52,388 bases of DNA from Planococcus sp. CP5-4_YE (lineage in GTDB: Bacteria > Bacillota > Bacilli > Bacillales_A > Planococcaceae): the NCBI RefSeq assembly GCF_019042655.1, contig NZ_JAHPZO010000019.1, positions 1-52,388 of the forward strand. Reading direction: 5' to 3'. Each line of letters begins with the position of its first letter. Within the stretch, counting starts at the first letter, position 1. This document shows, one piece after another, positions 1 to 7,530 of the stretch. The translations under genes were made by a program, and so were the position numbers. Under the pieces are notes generated by a model, which made no database searches, was not told the DNA's origin, and saw nothing but the letters and a program-made list of their open reading frames with translations.

Positions 1-98
1 GGTTCATGTGAAGATATAAAATGTTCTACTTCGTATTTTTTAATGAAATCCATCATAGGGAATATTACTTCATCGTCATGACCAAACCACGGTGTCCA
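1..98 (-). pseudogene. possible 3' fragment of a metallo-hydrolase-like gene, cut by the window edge
   Basis: On the minus strand an open frame reads through TPWFGHDDEVIFPMMDF and ends with a segment containing ISSHEP, which runs off the window. The style (PWFGHDD then a Ser-His-Glu stretch) recalls the C-terminal part of MBL-fold metallo-hydrolases, but only about 32 residues are visible. The frame stays open into the adjoining transposase-like DNA without recognisable homology there, so the gene was probably broken by that element. A minus-strand ribosome site (AAAGGAG) and ATG near 224-238 now head only a short frame and may be the original gene start. Confidence 0.3.
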
Positions 99-214
99 TT
101 GATGAGCTAGTGCCACGGGATCACTTCCTTCGGACCGTTGACGAGTTAATCGATTTCTCCTTCATTGAACGGATTACGACGCCCTATTACTGTACCGATA
201 ATGGACGCCCGTCG
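92..214 (+). pseudogene. IS1182-type transposase, N-terminal remnant
   Basis: The 41 or so residues from 92 contain SIDELVPRDHFLRTVDELID, then FSFIE and YYCTDNGRPS. This is the N-terminal signature of IS1182-family DDE transposases (ELVPxDHxLR, IDFSFI, DNGRPS). Homology stops right after the NGRPS motif, where the family normally continues with a conserved DP and hydrophobic stretch. The catalytic DDE region is absent, so this is a dead fragment. It lies between a possible broken gene on the left and a GC-rich repeat on the right. Confidence 0.75.
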
Positions 215-297
215 AACCCAACATGGTTCGCTCACTCCTTTTCTTTTTGTCAGTATACGCCGGTTCGCTGGAATTGAGTAGTCAAAAAAACCGACAG

Positions 298-412
298 TGA
301 AGCGGAAGCCGGCGACTCCTGCGGGAACAGCGCGAGCCGAAGACCCTGCAGGAGCGCCAGCGACGAAGCGGCTGAGGCCGTGCCCGCGGAAAGCGTCCGG
401 CTGGAGCGAAAC
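298..412 (+). repeat. GC-rich hairpin repeat, short form
   Basis: A 115-bp non-coding GC-rich block. Its start (agccggcgactcctgcggg) and end (cccgcggaaagcgtccggct) are imperfect reverse complements, and an internal arm pair CTCCTGC / GCAGGAG (about 315-353) makes a nested stem. The ordered blocks GGCGACTCC, AGACCCTGCA, AGCGACGAAGCGGCT and CGGAAAGCGTCC recur in the same order and orientation at 23931-24195. I recall similar intergenic repeats from Bacillaceae genomes but cannot verify that here. Confidence 0.7.
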
Positions 413-443
413 GCAAAAAAGCTGCCGAGGTTTCTCGACAGCC
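413..443 (-). terminator. intrinsic terminator downstream of the DinB gene
   Basis: On the minus strand GCTGTCGAG, a 4-nt loop and CTCGGCAGC form a 9-bp stem with one mismatch, followed by TTTTTT. A second perfect 12-bp hairpin (448-475, AAAACCGCTGAG arms) sits directly upstream and contains the DinB stop codon. That hairpin carries a T-rich tail on the plus strand. Confidence 0.75.
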
Positions 444-464
444 TGCGAAAACCGCTGAGGAATC

Positions 465-947
465 TCAGCGGTTTTCTTTTTGGAAATAGATATAATCCAG
501 CGGGATTCCGGCTTTTCCAAACTGGCGCAATAAAGAAGTGATCTGCCCCCGGTGGTAGCTCGCGTGATTGACGACAGTGAAGAGCATTTCTTCGCGGCTG
601 TGGCGGAACTCGTTGCCTTTCATATTGCGGTAATCCAGCTCTTCTTGCCAGCTTTCTTTTGATAGTGAGGCGAAATACAATTCCATCTCCGCATGAAGCA
701 AGAGCAAGGCATTTTTCGCTTTCTCGACCGTATCGACATCGAAATGTTCAAATTCCGGGCTCTTGACCCCATTCATCCGCTTGAACCACATCTTTTCGAC
801 ACCAATGACATGGGCGACCGTTTCACGGATCGATGGGAATGAATTCTGGCCCGCTTTCGTGTAATACTCTTCGCCTGAGTCTTCCACCAATTGCAGTACC
901 TTTTGGCTTGCCCATTGGTGATAGGCAAATAATTTCTGGGGATCCAT
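465..947 (-). CDS. DinB family protein
   Basis: A protein of about 160 residues of the DinB/YfiT-like four-helix-bundle superfamily. Members bind a divalent metal through three histidines, and some are thiol S-transferases. The expected pattern is visible: a His in TVAHVIG early on and the C-terminal pair NHASYHRGQ. The N-terminal FAYHQWASQKVL helix is also typical. The ATG at 947 is preferred over an upstream in-frame start because GGGAGAGG lies 7 nt before it. It is the last gene of a minus-strand run after the M3 peptidase and a GNAT gene. The substrate is unknown. Confidence 0.85.
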   Translation of the reverse strand: MDPQKLFAYHQWASQKVLQLVEDSGEEYYTKAGQNSFPSIRETVAHVIGVEKMWFKRMNGVKSPEFEHFDVDTVEKAKNALLLLHAEMELYFASLSKESWQEELDYRNMKGNEFRHSREEMLFTVVNHASYHRGQITSLLRQFGKAGIPLDYIYFQKENR

Positions 948-1026
948 ATAGCATCCTCTCCCTTCCTCAATTTTCAAACCATCTCCGCATATCCTTCCAC
1001 CATCTCAGATAGGCGGCCTTGCCCTT

Positions 1027-1575
1027 TCAAAAATCCTGTTCGAGCAATGCGTAATAATAATGGTCTTTCCATACCCCATTGATGAACAGAAATTGCTTGA
1101 GCAAGCCTTCCTTTTCAAATCCCGCTTTTTCGAGTACGCGCAGTGAACCGACATTATCCGGGGCGACATACGCTTCCACGCGGTGGAGGCGCAATTCCTC
1201 AAATCCGAAAGCCGTAATCAAGCGGACCGCTTCGCTGGCAATGCCGCGACCGATAAACTTTTCGTCCATCGAGTAGCCGACCAAGGCGCTAAGGAACGGC
1301 AAACGCTTGATGCTGTAAATGGAAATATGGCCAATTAGCTGATTGCTGTCGTGTGAGAAAATCCCAAAACTGTATTCCCGGTTTTCTCTCGCTTGGTAAA
1401 TGGATTCACGGATTTTCTCTCGCTGTACGGCAATCGTGAAATAACTATCGCGATGCCTCGGCTCATAAATCGCCCAATAATCACGGTTTTTAACCAGGAT
1501 CCGTACCATGTCTTCAGCATCTTCCACGGTCAGCGTACGAAGATAACACGTTTTCCCTTCAAAAAGCAGGTTCAT
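1027..1575 (-). CDS. GNAT family N-acetyltransferase (RimJ/RimL type)
   Basis: 182 residues of the GNAT fold, RimJ/RimL-like. Such enzymes transfer acetyl from acetyl-CoA to protein N-termini or small amines. Visible features are an N-terminal LRTLTVEDAEDMV segment, the acetyl-CoA-binding loop GRGIASEAV (about residues 108-116), the HRVEAYVAPDNVGSLRVLEKAGF block and a terminal DHYYYALL strand. All are typical of the ribosomal-protein-alanine acetyltransferase group. It starts 1 bp after the M3 peptidase stop and is probably translationally coupled to it. The exact substrate cannot be read from sequence. Confidence 0.9.
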   Translation of the reverse strand: MNLLFEGKTCYLRTLTVEDAEDMVRILVKNRDYWAIYEPRHRDSYFTIAVQREKIRESIYQARENREYSFGIFSHDSNQLIGHISIYSIKRLPFLSALVGYSMDEKFIGRGIASEAVRLITAFGFEELRLHRVEAYVAPDNVGSLRVLEKAGFEKEGLLKQFLFINGVWKDHYYYALLEQDF

Positions 1576-1576
1576 C

Positions 1577-3376
1577 TTATCCCTCTTCTGCAGTCAATTT
1601 GATGAATTCATCGACATCTTTCGTACATACAGCAATTCCCTTTTCCCAGAATTCTTTTTCGGTAATGTCCTCCCCGAGATGCTTCATCGCCAGTTCTTCT
1701 GTACTCATAATCGCCGTATCACGGAGCAAGGCCATATATTTCTCTTCGAATCCTTCTCCTTCTTCCAACGCTTTCGCGTAAACACTGAGCGAGAAGAGGT
1801 ATCCGAAGGTGTATGGGAAATTATAGAACGGCACATCGGTGATATAGAAATGCAGTTTCGATGCCCAGAAATGCGGATGCCCTTCCGATAAACTGCCGGC
1901 AAATGCTTCCTCTTGGGCCTGTTCCATCAATTCATTCAGGCGGCTCGCCGGAACCACACCGCTCTTGCGCTCTTCATAGAATCTCGTCTCAAAGAGGAAG
2001 CGGGCATGGATGTTCATGAAAAATGCCACGCTGCGCTGGATTTTGTCTTCTAGCAAGGAGATTTTCTCTTCTTTGGTCACAGCATTCTTGACCGCTGCGT
2101 CTGCTACGATCATTTCCGCAAACGTCGAGGCCGTTTCGGCTACATTCATCGCATAGCTGCGGTTCAAATCATGCACCGGGCGCAATGCATGCGTATGGAA
2201 AGCATGCCCCAATTCATGGGCGAGTGTCGCGACATTGGACATCGACCCGCTATAGGTCATGAAGATGCGCGATTCCTCGCTTTTCGGAAGTGAAGTGCAA
2301 AAGCCGCCCGGCATCTTATGCGCCCGGTCTTCTGCTTCCACCCAACCATTCTCTAATGCGTAGCGCGAGAATTCTTGCAATTCCGGGCCAAATTCCCCAA
2401 AATGGCGGATGATGAACTCAGAACCTTGCTCGTAATCGAATTGCTGAACGTTTTCTACGACAGGTGCATCGACATCATACCAGGCAAGCTGTTCTTTACC
2501 GAGAAGTTGCGCTTTGCGCGCCAGATAATCCGCAAACGGCTGTTTGTGTTCACTGATGGCCTGCCACATGACGTCCAAAGTTTCCTGCTTCATGCGGTTC
2601 ATCTGCAACGGCTCTTCTAGCACATTGTCGACTCCGCGCTTGTTGTACATCTGTAGCCGGAAGCCTGCGAGCGAGTTCAAGGTCTTCGCAAACAGCTCTT
2701 CTTTTTCGCCCCATGCCGCTTCTAGCTTGTCATACGCTTCCTTGCGCACTTTGCTGTTTTGGTGGGAGCTTAAGTTATTCGCTTGCCCCACGGACAGCGT
2801 TTTCTCTTCACCATCTACATCCACTTGAACCGAAACGGAGGCAATCAGCAAATCGTATAATTCGCTCCACGCGTGGTAGCCATCAATGCTGAGTGATGTA
2901 ATAAGCCCTTCCTCTTGTTCGGACAACAGCCGTTTCGCTTCTTTGCGCCATTCGTCCAAGATAAAGGCGAATTCCTTCAAGTCCTCAGTCGAAAGCAGCT
3001 CTGACCAGACATTCGGATCCGTCTCCATAAGCGCCTGTTTGAATTTCAAAAAAGCGCTTTGGAAGCGGGATCTCATAAGCCCGACTTCGCTTTGCAGCAA
3101 GGCCGCTTTTTTGTCTTCGGTGTTCTGTGCCATTAAACAGCCAATAAATGCACCGGCTTGGCGAATGTCCACGGATACGTCACTCGTCTGCTCCAGAAAA
3201 CCTGCTATCCCTTTTGCGTCGCTTGTCTGTTGCGGAACTTCGAAAGTTGCAGCGTTTTGTTCGAAATTGGCAAGCTTATCCTCTGTTGCCTCTAAATGCG
3301 TTCTCAATTCAGTTGAATCACTTGCCCCTGCAAATAAACTATCGAGCTCCCATACTTCCGGATATGTATTCGTCAT
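1577..3376 (-). CDS. M3 family oligoendopeptidase (PepF/M3)
   Basis: A 599-residue zinc oligopeptidase of family M3B, close in length and N-terminus (YPEVWELDSLF) to the PepF/M3 group that includes B. subtilis YusX. These cytosolic enzymes cut short peptides. The zinc motif HELGHAFHTH, in the final third, has the HExxH form, and a further Glu-bearing helix (NVAETASTFAEM) supplies the third ligand. The ATG at 3376 is preferred because AGGGGG lies 7 nt upstream. A GTG 21 bp further out is in frame but sits on the ribosome site. First gene of a run with the GNAT and DinB genes. Confidence 0.93.
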   Translation of the reverse strand: MTNTYPEVWELDSLFAGASDSTELRTHLEATEDKLANFEQNAATFEVPQQTSDAKGIAGFLEQTSDVSVDIRQAGAFIGCLMAQNTEDKKAALLQSEVGLMRSRFQSAFLKFKQALMETDPNVWSELLSTEDLKEFAFILDEWRKEAKRLLSEQEEGLITSLSIDGYHAWSELYDLLIASVSVQVDVDGEEKTLSVGQANNLSSHQNSKVRKEAYDKLEAAWGEKEELFAKTLNSLAGFRLQMYNKRGVDNVLEEPLQMNRMKQETLDVMWQAISEHKQPFADYLARKAQLLGKEQLAWYDVDAPVVENVQQFDYEQGSEFIIRHFGEFGPELQEFSRYALENGWVEAEDRAHKMPGGFCTSLPKSEESRIFMTYSGSMSNVATLAHELGHAFHTHALRPVHDLNRSYAMNVAETASTFAEMIVADAAVKNAVTKEEKISLLEDKIQRSVAFFMNIHARFLFETRFYEERKSGVVPASRLNELMEQAQEEAFAGSLSEGHPHFWASKLHFYITDVPFYNFPYTFGYLFSLSVYAKALEEGEGFEEKYMALLRDTAIMSTEELAMKHLGEDITEKEFWEKGIAVCTKDVDEFIKLTAEEG

Positions 3377-3419
3377 CTCTATTCCCCCTGCAGTCACGAA
3401 TTTTCAAAATACATGAATA

Positions 3420-3428
3420 AGTATAACA
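3420..3428 (-). promoter_or_regulatory. extended -10 promoter for the M3 peptidase gene
   Basis: The minus strand has TGT directly before TATACT, an extended -10 box, about 44 bp upstream of the ATG at 3376. No good -35 is visible. Confidence 0.45.
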
Positions 3429-3511
3429 TCTTCCTTCATATAACGGGAACGGCGACTGCCTGCCACTTTTCACGATATCGCCATTTTTCAAAAACTTCCT
3501 GCACTTTCTTG

Positions 3512-3540
3512 TTGGTCGAGCGGGCTCGCAAGTTTATACT
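3512..3540 (+). promoter_or_regulatory. sigma-A promoter for the TspO-like gene
   Basis: TTGGTC (3512-3517), a 17-bp spacer and TATACT (3535-3540), placed 22 bp before the ATG at 3563. Confidence 0.65.
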
Positions 3541-3562
3541 GATAATTGAGGAGGGATTTCAT

Positions 3563-4303
3563 ATGATTCGCGTACTGCTGATGACGCTGGCATTTATCGC
3601 CGTCGTCACCATGAATGCCTTGGCGAATATACTGCCGATCAACGGTCAGACTACCGGTGAAATCTCCGACCGTGTGCCGGTCCTCTTTACGCCGGCCGGT
3701 TATGCATTTTCCATCTGGTCCGTTATATATATTTTATTGGCTATCTGGATCATCGGCTTTTGGCTGCGCTTGAAAAAAGGAGTGCATCCATCAGCGAAGG
3801 TGTCATTGTATTTCATCTTGAGTGCTGTTTTCAATATCGCCTGGCTGCTTTGCTGGCATTATGAGTTCTTTATTTGGTCGATCGCTGCAATGATTGCCTA
3901 TCTATTGTCGCTGATCGCTTTGTACTTGGAATACGGAAACGACGAACGGGGCTTTACGGAACGTTTGCCGGTCTCGGTCAATCTTGGCTGGATCAGTGTC
4001 GCGACCATCGCCAATATTAGCTATGTTTTGACTTTCTACAGCTGGAGCGGCTGGGGGCTGAGCGATCAATTGTGGACGGTCATCATGCTGACCGTAGCGA
4101 CCGCACTTGCGCTTCATATACGCTTCCACCATTCGGACATCCCGCTGACTTTGGTCTTCATTTGGGCATTCGTCGCGATTGCCGTCCGCCATGGCATGGA
4201 CGAGATGCTGGTCAGTACGGCAGCTTTATTCTTGAGCGGCGTTTTATTGACCGGTATTCTGTTAATCAAGAAAAAGCCGGCAAAAGCGGATATGACGCCA
4301 TAA
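3563..4303 (+). CDS. tryptophan-rich sensory protein / TspO-related membrane protein
   Basis: 246 residues with about seven hydrophobic segments. It resembles the longer Bacillales proteins annotated as tryptophan-rich sensory proteins, distantly related to TspO/MBR. Typical pieces are LPINGQTTGEISD near the N-terminus, FTPAGYAFSIWSVIY around residues 47-61 and many Trp residues. The ATG at 3563 follows GAGGAGGG at good spacing and a clear promoter. The longer in-frame start at 3413 would place the promoter inside the gene. The role is unknown; TspO relatives bind tetrapyrroles, but that is not shown here. Confidence 0.8.
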   Translation: MIRVLLMTLAFIAVVTMNALANILPINGQTTGEISDRVPVLFTPAGYAFSIWSVIYILLAIWIIGFWLRLKKGVHPSAKVSLYFILSAVFNIAWLLCWHYEFFIWSIAAMIAYLLSLIALYLEYGNDERGFTERLPVSVNLGWISVATIANISYVLTFYSWSGWGLSDQLWTVIMLTVATALALHIRFHHSDIPLTLVFIWAFVAIAVRHGMDEMLVSTAALFLSGVLLTGILLIKKKPAKADMTP

Positions 4304-4334
4304 AAAAACAACCATCGGCCGATGGTTGTTTTTT
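4301..4334. terminator. bidirectional terminator between the TspO-like gene and map
   Basis: A perfect palindrome, AACAACCATCGG / CCGATGGTTGTT, is flanked by an A-run on the left and a T-run on the right. It can terminate both converging genes. Confidence 0.9.
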
Positions 4335-4348
4335 TATATTCGATGGTT

Positions 4349-5101
4349 TTATTTTTCGAGTTTCGTCAGCAAAATCGGTTCGCCTTTTGTGACGAGTACG
4401 GTATGTTCGATTTGTGCGACGAGCGATTGGTCCGGCGTGATGAAGGTCCAGCCGTCGCCTGATTCGATGATATGTTCAGCCTTCTGGGAAATAAACGGCT
4501 CGACTGCAAGCACCATGCCTTCTTTCAAGATCGTCGTTTCCCATGCATCGTAATAATTAAGGATGTACTGAGGCGCCTCGTGAAGCGATTTTCCGACGCC
4601 ATGCCCTGTCAAGTTCTTGATGACGAACAAGCCTTGGTCTTTCGCTTCGCGTTCGACTGCTTTGCCGATCTGATTCAGTTTGGCTCCGGCTTTCACTTTC
4701 ATCATGGCACGTTCGAATGCGGATTCCGCTGCTTGGCAAAGCTTTTCTTTCGCTTCATGGCCTTCACCAACCACGAATGAAATGCCGGTATCAGCAAAAT
4801 AATCGCCGTATGATCCGGACACGTCAATATTGACGATATCACCGTCGTTTATGATGCGCTTACCTGGAATCCCGTGCGCCACTTCTTCGTTGACGCTGAT
4901 ACACGTATAACCAGGGAAATCGTATTCCGATTTCGGAGCAGAGACGCCGCCCCATTCTTTGAACAGGCGGCCGCCCAATTCATCGAGTTCTTTCGTCGTA
5001 ATGCCGGGCTTCGTGGCCGCTTTCATCGTTTCACGGATTTCCGCTACCATCTGTCCGGCTTTTTTCAATCCTTCAATATCTTTTTCATTAATCGCTATCA
5101 T
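4349..5101 (-). CDS. map: type I methionine aminopeptidase
   Basis: 250 residues. It removes the N-terminal Met from nascent cytosolic proteins. The five metal ligands of the family are visible: two Asp in IVNIDVSGSYGDYFADTG (about residues 97 and 108), His in TGHGVG, Glu in VEPF and Glu in QIEHT. The second-shell His in NEEVAHGIP is present too. The N-terminal region lacks the zinc-finger extension, as in other Firmicutes. It is a single gene, convergent with the TspO-like gene, and more like the stand-alone B. subtilis MapB (YflG) than the one in the ribosomal-protein cluster. The ATG at 5101 follows GAAGGG. Confidence 0.95.
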   Translation of the reverse strand: MIAINEKDIEGLKKAGQMVAEIRETMKAATKPGITTKELDELGGRLFKEWGGVSAPKSEYDFPGYTCISVNEEVAHGIPGKRIINDGDIVNIDVSGSYGDYFADTGISFVVGEGHEAKEKLCQAAESAFERAMMKVKAGAKLNQIGKAVEREAKDQGLFVIKNLTGHGVGKSLHEAPQYILNYYDAWETTILKEGMVLAVEPFISQKAEHIIESGDGWTFITPDQSLVAQIEHTVLVTKGEPILLTKLEK

Positions 5102-5134
5102 ACTGACCCTTCTTTCAAACTATTCTATTTGAGC

Positions 5135-5143
5135 ATTATAACA
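5135..5143 (-). promoter_or_regulatory. extended -10 promoter for map
   Basis: The minus strand carries TGT-TATAAT, 33 bp before the map ATG. The -35 region is poor. Confidence 0.5.
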
Positions 5144-5229
5144 TAGAAGAAGCCGCTCTCGCCTCTCCTATCGTTCGAAATTTTACCATAAATACCCAAA
5201 TAAACTATAATCAATTGATTTACCAAGCT

Positions 5230-5258
5230 AAAAAAGCCGCCTATCGCTAGGCGGCTTT
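5230..5258 (-). terminator. terminator after thiT
   Basis: GCCGCCTA, a 4-nt loop and TAGGCGGC are followed by TTTTTT on the minus strand, 3 bp after the thiT stop codon. Confidence 0.9.
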
Positions 5259-5260
5259 CA

Positions 5261-5836
5261 TCATGCGTCTGGCTGTGTCAAACGCGGAGCTGTGATAAAC
5301 AGTAGAGAGCAAACAATCGCCGCGACGATCGCAACAGGAATCATGTAAGTAGCGTTATAGACCGCTGAATAGACGAAGACGTTGCCATCAGCAAACATGC
5401 CGAAGAACAGAATGCCAGTAATGACATGGATGACATAGCGGAGAAAAGAACCGATCAACACGCCAAGTGCTACTATGACAATGATTTTTCCGGTCTTTTT
5501 CGCCTTCACAGCTTCCAAGTAACGGCCGCGCACCATTGCGGCCAATCCGACCACGCCATATGCCAGCAAATAATCCAATATGACTTGCATGACGACAAAG
5601 CCAAATGACAGCGGCGCAACCGAGATGACTCCCGTAACAATCTGCAGCAAGCCGACCAATAGCCCCGTCACAACACCGGCTGCAATGCCCCGGCGAAATG
5701 CCATCAGCACAATCGGAATCATGACCAAGCTGACCGATCCCCCTTGCGGCATGCGAAAGGCGATAAAATCCAATACAAAGCCGAGAGCTGCAAAAATCGC
5801 AATCTCGACCATTAACAATACGCGTTTATTTCTCAT
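5261..5836 (-). CDS. thiT: thiamine-specific ECF transporter S-component ThiT (YuaJ family)
   Basis: 191 residues with six hydrophobic segments. This is the substrate-binding membrane subunit that, with the shared EcfAA'T module encoded elsewhere, imports thiamine. The family hallmarks are an N-terminal helix followed by AALGFVLDF, then MPQGGSVSLVMIPI, an aromatic/acidic loop, and GVISVAPLSFGFVVMQVILDY around residues 70-90. The TPP riboswitch and terminator directly upstream confirm thiamine-related function. AGGAGG lies 8 nt before the ATG. Expression should fall when TPP is abundant. Confidence 0.95.
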   Translation of the reverse strand: MRNKRVLLMVEIAIFAALGFVLDFIAFRMPQGGSVSLVMIPIVLMAFRRGIAAGVVTGLLVGLLQIVTGVISVAPLSFGFVVMQVILDYLLAYGVVGLAAMVRGRYLEAVKAKKTGKIIVIVALGVLIGSFLRYVIHVITGILFFGMFADGNVFVYSAVYNATYMIPVAIVAAIVCSLLFITAPRLTQPDA

Positions 5837-5895
5837 TCAAACTGCCTCCTTTTGGATTTGCACATCACCAGAAGGGCCGTTTTTTACAGAACAAT

Positions 5896-5928
5896 AAAAA
5901 AACGACGCCAGGATAGATCCTGGCGCCG
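5896..5928 (-). terminator. riboswitch-controlled terminator before thiT
   Basis: The minus strand has GGCGCCAGGAT / ATCCTGGCGTC followed by a TTTTTTT run, between the TPP aptamer and thiT. It is probably the expression platform of the riboswitch. Confidence 0.88.
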
Positions 5929-5943
5929 CTCGGGCCGGTTTTC

Positions 5944-6031
5944 CATCCACATCCCTGCGCAAGTGTTAACTTACAGGTTCGAAGGGTAAGAACTTACTCG
6001 TTCACTCTCAGCCAAAGCTCCCCTTGTGGTG
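5944..6031 (-). promoter_or_regulatory. TPP (THI-box) riboswitch
   Basis: The minus strand shows the conserved THI-box pieces in order: CCACAAGGGGAGC, then GGCTGAGAGTGAA, then ACCCTTCGAACCTG, and GCGCAGGGATGTGG closing the P1 stem (CCAC...GTGG). Binding of thiamine pyrophosphate should favour the following terminator and shut off thiT. Confidence 0.95.
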
Positions 6032-6057
6032 TATACAATTATTTCGCTATTATGTGT

Positions 6058-6086
6058 ATTGTACACAACGCACACTTGGCTTGCAA
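6058..6086 (-). promoter_or_regulatory. sigma-A promoter for the riboswitch-thiT unit
   Basis: TTGCAA (6081-6086), a 17-bp spacer and TACAAT (6058-6063) on the minus strand, about 25 bp before the aptamer. The -10 sits in a near-palindrome, TGTGTACAATACACA. Confidence 0.65.
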
Positions 6087-6154
6087 GCCGTTTCAGCCCA
6101 CCGGATTAGGGTAGTTAGAAACTAGCAAACTTTGTGGAAGGTGGTGGAGGCAGT

Positions 6155-7255
6155 TTGAAAACTGCCGGATTAATGATTGATTTATTGAAGGATTTAATTA
6201 AAATTGAAAGCGATACAAAAGAAGGGGCAAATAAGGCGTTGTTGTTCTGCTCAGAATGGCTCCAAGAGCGAGGCGAAAAAGTCGAAGTCCATGATAACGA
6301 TGGTTACTTCATGCTCACTGCAGCAAAAGGGCAAGGCGCAGAAAAGATTATCTGGAACGGCCATGTTGATGTCGTACCGGGACATAAAGAGCAATTTTCC
6401 CCAATCGAAGAAGGCGACAAATTGTATGGCCGCGGGTCGGCCGATATGAAAGCGGGCGTGGCCGCGATGATGCAGGCATTTATCGACCTTGATGCTGCCG
6501 CTTTACCGCGCCAAGTGCGTCTACACATCGTCACTGATGAAGAGATCGGAGGGCGCAATACGTCGAAATGGCTGGTCGAGCAAGGCCATTACGGCGATTT
6601 TGTCATTTGCGGCGAACCGACCCATTTGAAGATCGGCTTGCAATCGAAAGGCATATTAAGAATGGATTTGACGTTCAAAGGTAAACCTGCCCACGGCTCA
6701 CGACCATGGGAAGGCATCAACGCCATCGAATCAGCCATGAAATTCCATGCCGGTATGAAAGATTTGCCGTTCCGCAAAGAATCGACAGACTACTATGAGC
6801 AACCTTCTGTCAACTTGCCAATCATCAACGCAGGCGATCGCTATAACGTCGTGCCGGAAATTTGCAAGATGTCCTACGATATCCGCTTTATGCCAGGTCA
6901 AGATAAAGAGGAGATTGTCCGCCAGATGGAACAGCTGGCCAAAACGCTCGATGTTGACATGGAGTTTAAAGCGAGCGGTTCCACCCCGGCTTTGACGACG
7001 ACGGATGACCATCCGTACATCCAAACCTTGATGAAGGCAGTCGAGTCGACGCTTTCTGAACAGCCGGTGCTGTTCGGCCAGCACGGCGCTGCCGACACCC
7101 GTTATTATGCCGAGAAGATCGGCGGGCAAGGCGCCATCGAGTTCGGGCCGAGTGGAGATGACTGGCACGGCAACGCAGAATATGTCTCCATTTCAAGCGT
7201 CCATTCTTATAAGGATATTTTGATTGCCCACGCCATTGCCCCGACTGATGTTTAA
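6155..7255 (+). CDS. M20 family metallo-deacylase (ArgE/DapE-like)
   Basis: About 366 residues of the M20 di-zinc amidohydrolase family (acetylornithine deacetylase / succinyl-diaminopimelate desuccinylase group). The ligand motifs are clear: NGHVDVVPG (His, Asp), GRGSADMKAG (bridging Asp), TDEEIGG (catalytic Glu pair), a Glu/Asp-bearing ICGEPT and a C-terminal His in GDDWHG. A dimerisation-domain segment with KPAHGSRPW lies in the middle. TTG at 6155 is the likely start because GGTGGAGG lies just upstream, though at a tight 4 nt. GTG at 6134 and ATG at 6173 are alternatives. The substrate is not determined by sequence alone. Confidence 0.88.
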   Translation: MKTAGLMIDLLKDLIKIESDTKEGANKALLFCSEWLQERGEKVEVHDNDGYFMLTAAKGQGAEKIIWNGHVDVVPGHKEQFSPIEEGDKLYGRGSADMKAGVAAMMQAFIDLDAAALPRQVRLHIVTDEEIGGRNTSKWLVEQGHYGDFVICGEPTHLKIGLQSKGILRMDLTFKGKPAHGSRPWEGINAIESAMKFHAGMKDLPFRKESTDYYEQPSVNLPIINAGDRYNVVPEICKMSYDIRFMPGQDKEEIVRQMEQLAKTLDVDMEFKASGSTPALTTTDDHPYIQTLMKAVESTLSEQPVLFGQHGAADTRYYAEKIGGQGAIEFGPSGDDWHGNAEYVSISSVHSYKDILIAHAIAPTDV

Positions 7256-7319
7256 TAAAGCCTGAAATCGGGAATACTTTATCAAACCTCAATACGAAAA
7301 AATGAATGGAGCGATAAAT

Positions 7320-7469
7320 ATGGCTATTGGAAGACTTGTCAGATCTGCGATTAAGTATGGGCCGATTGCATACCCAATCATCCGTAAAGTGATGAACAAC
7401 CGCAAAAAGAACAACACAAACAATGAAAACGACGCACGCAACCGCAGCGATTCGCAAAAAAGCCGCTAA
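7320..7469 (+). CDS. small basic protein, 49 residues
   Basis: A short frame below usual gene-calling limits: MAIGRLVRSAIKYGPIAYPI, then a Lys/Arg/Asn-rich tail ending in DSQKSR. GGAG lies 8 nt before the ATG. The N-terminal half is amphipathic to hydrophobic and the C-terminal half strongly basic. It lies 64 bp behind the M20 gene, and a strong terminator follows 10 bp after its stop, which supports it as a real transcription-unit end. I recall similar short Bacillales proteins but have no function for it. Confidence 0.7.
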   Translation: MAIGRLVRSAIKYGPIAYPIIRKVMNNRKKNNTNNENDARNRSDSQKSR

Positions 7470-7478
7470 ATGATTAAA

Positions 7479-7516
7479 GGCCAGAGAAAATGATTCATTT
7501 TCTCCGGCCTTTTTTA
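7479..7516. terminator. terminator after the small basic gene, shared with the SGNH hydrolase
   Basis: GGCC.GAGAAAATGA / TCATTTTCTC.GGCC is followed by TTTTTT on the plus strand. The convergent SGNH gene stops 15 bp to the right. Confidence 0.88.
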
Positions 7517-7530
7517 TATGGTTGAACTTT

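Noticed and set aside
146..520. 124-residue minus-strand frame over the IS remnant and GC-rich repeat
   Set aside because: It runs through the repeat, the terminator hairpin and the end of the DinB gene in another frame; the sequence is repeat-derived and has no protein-like signature.
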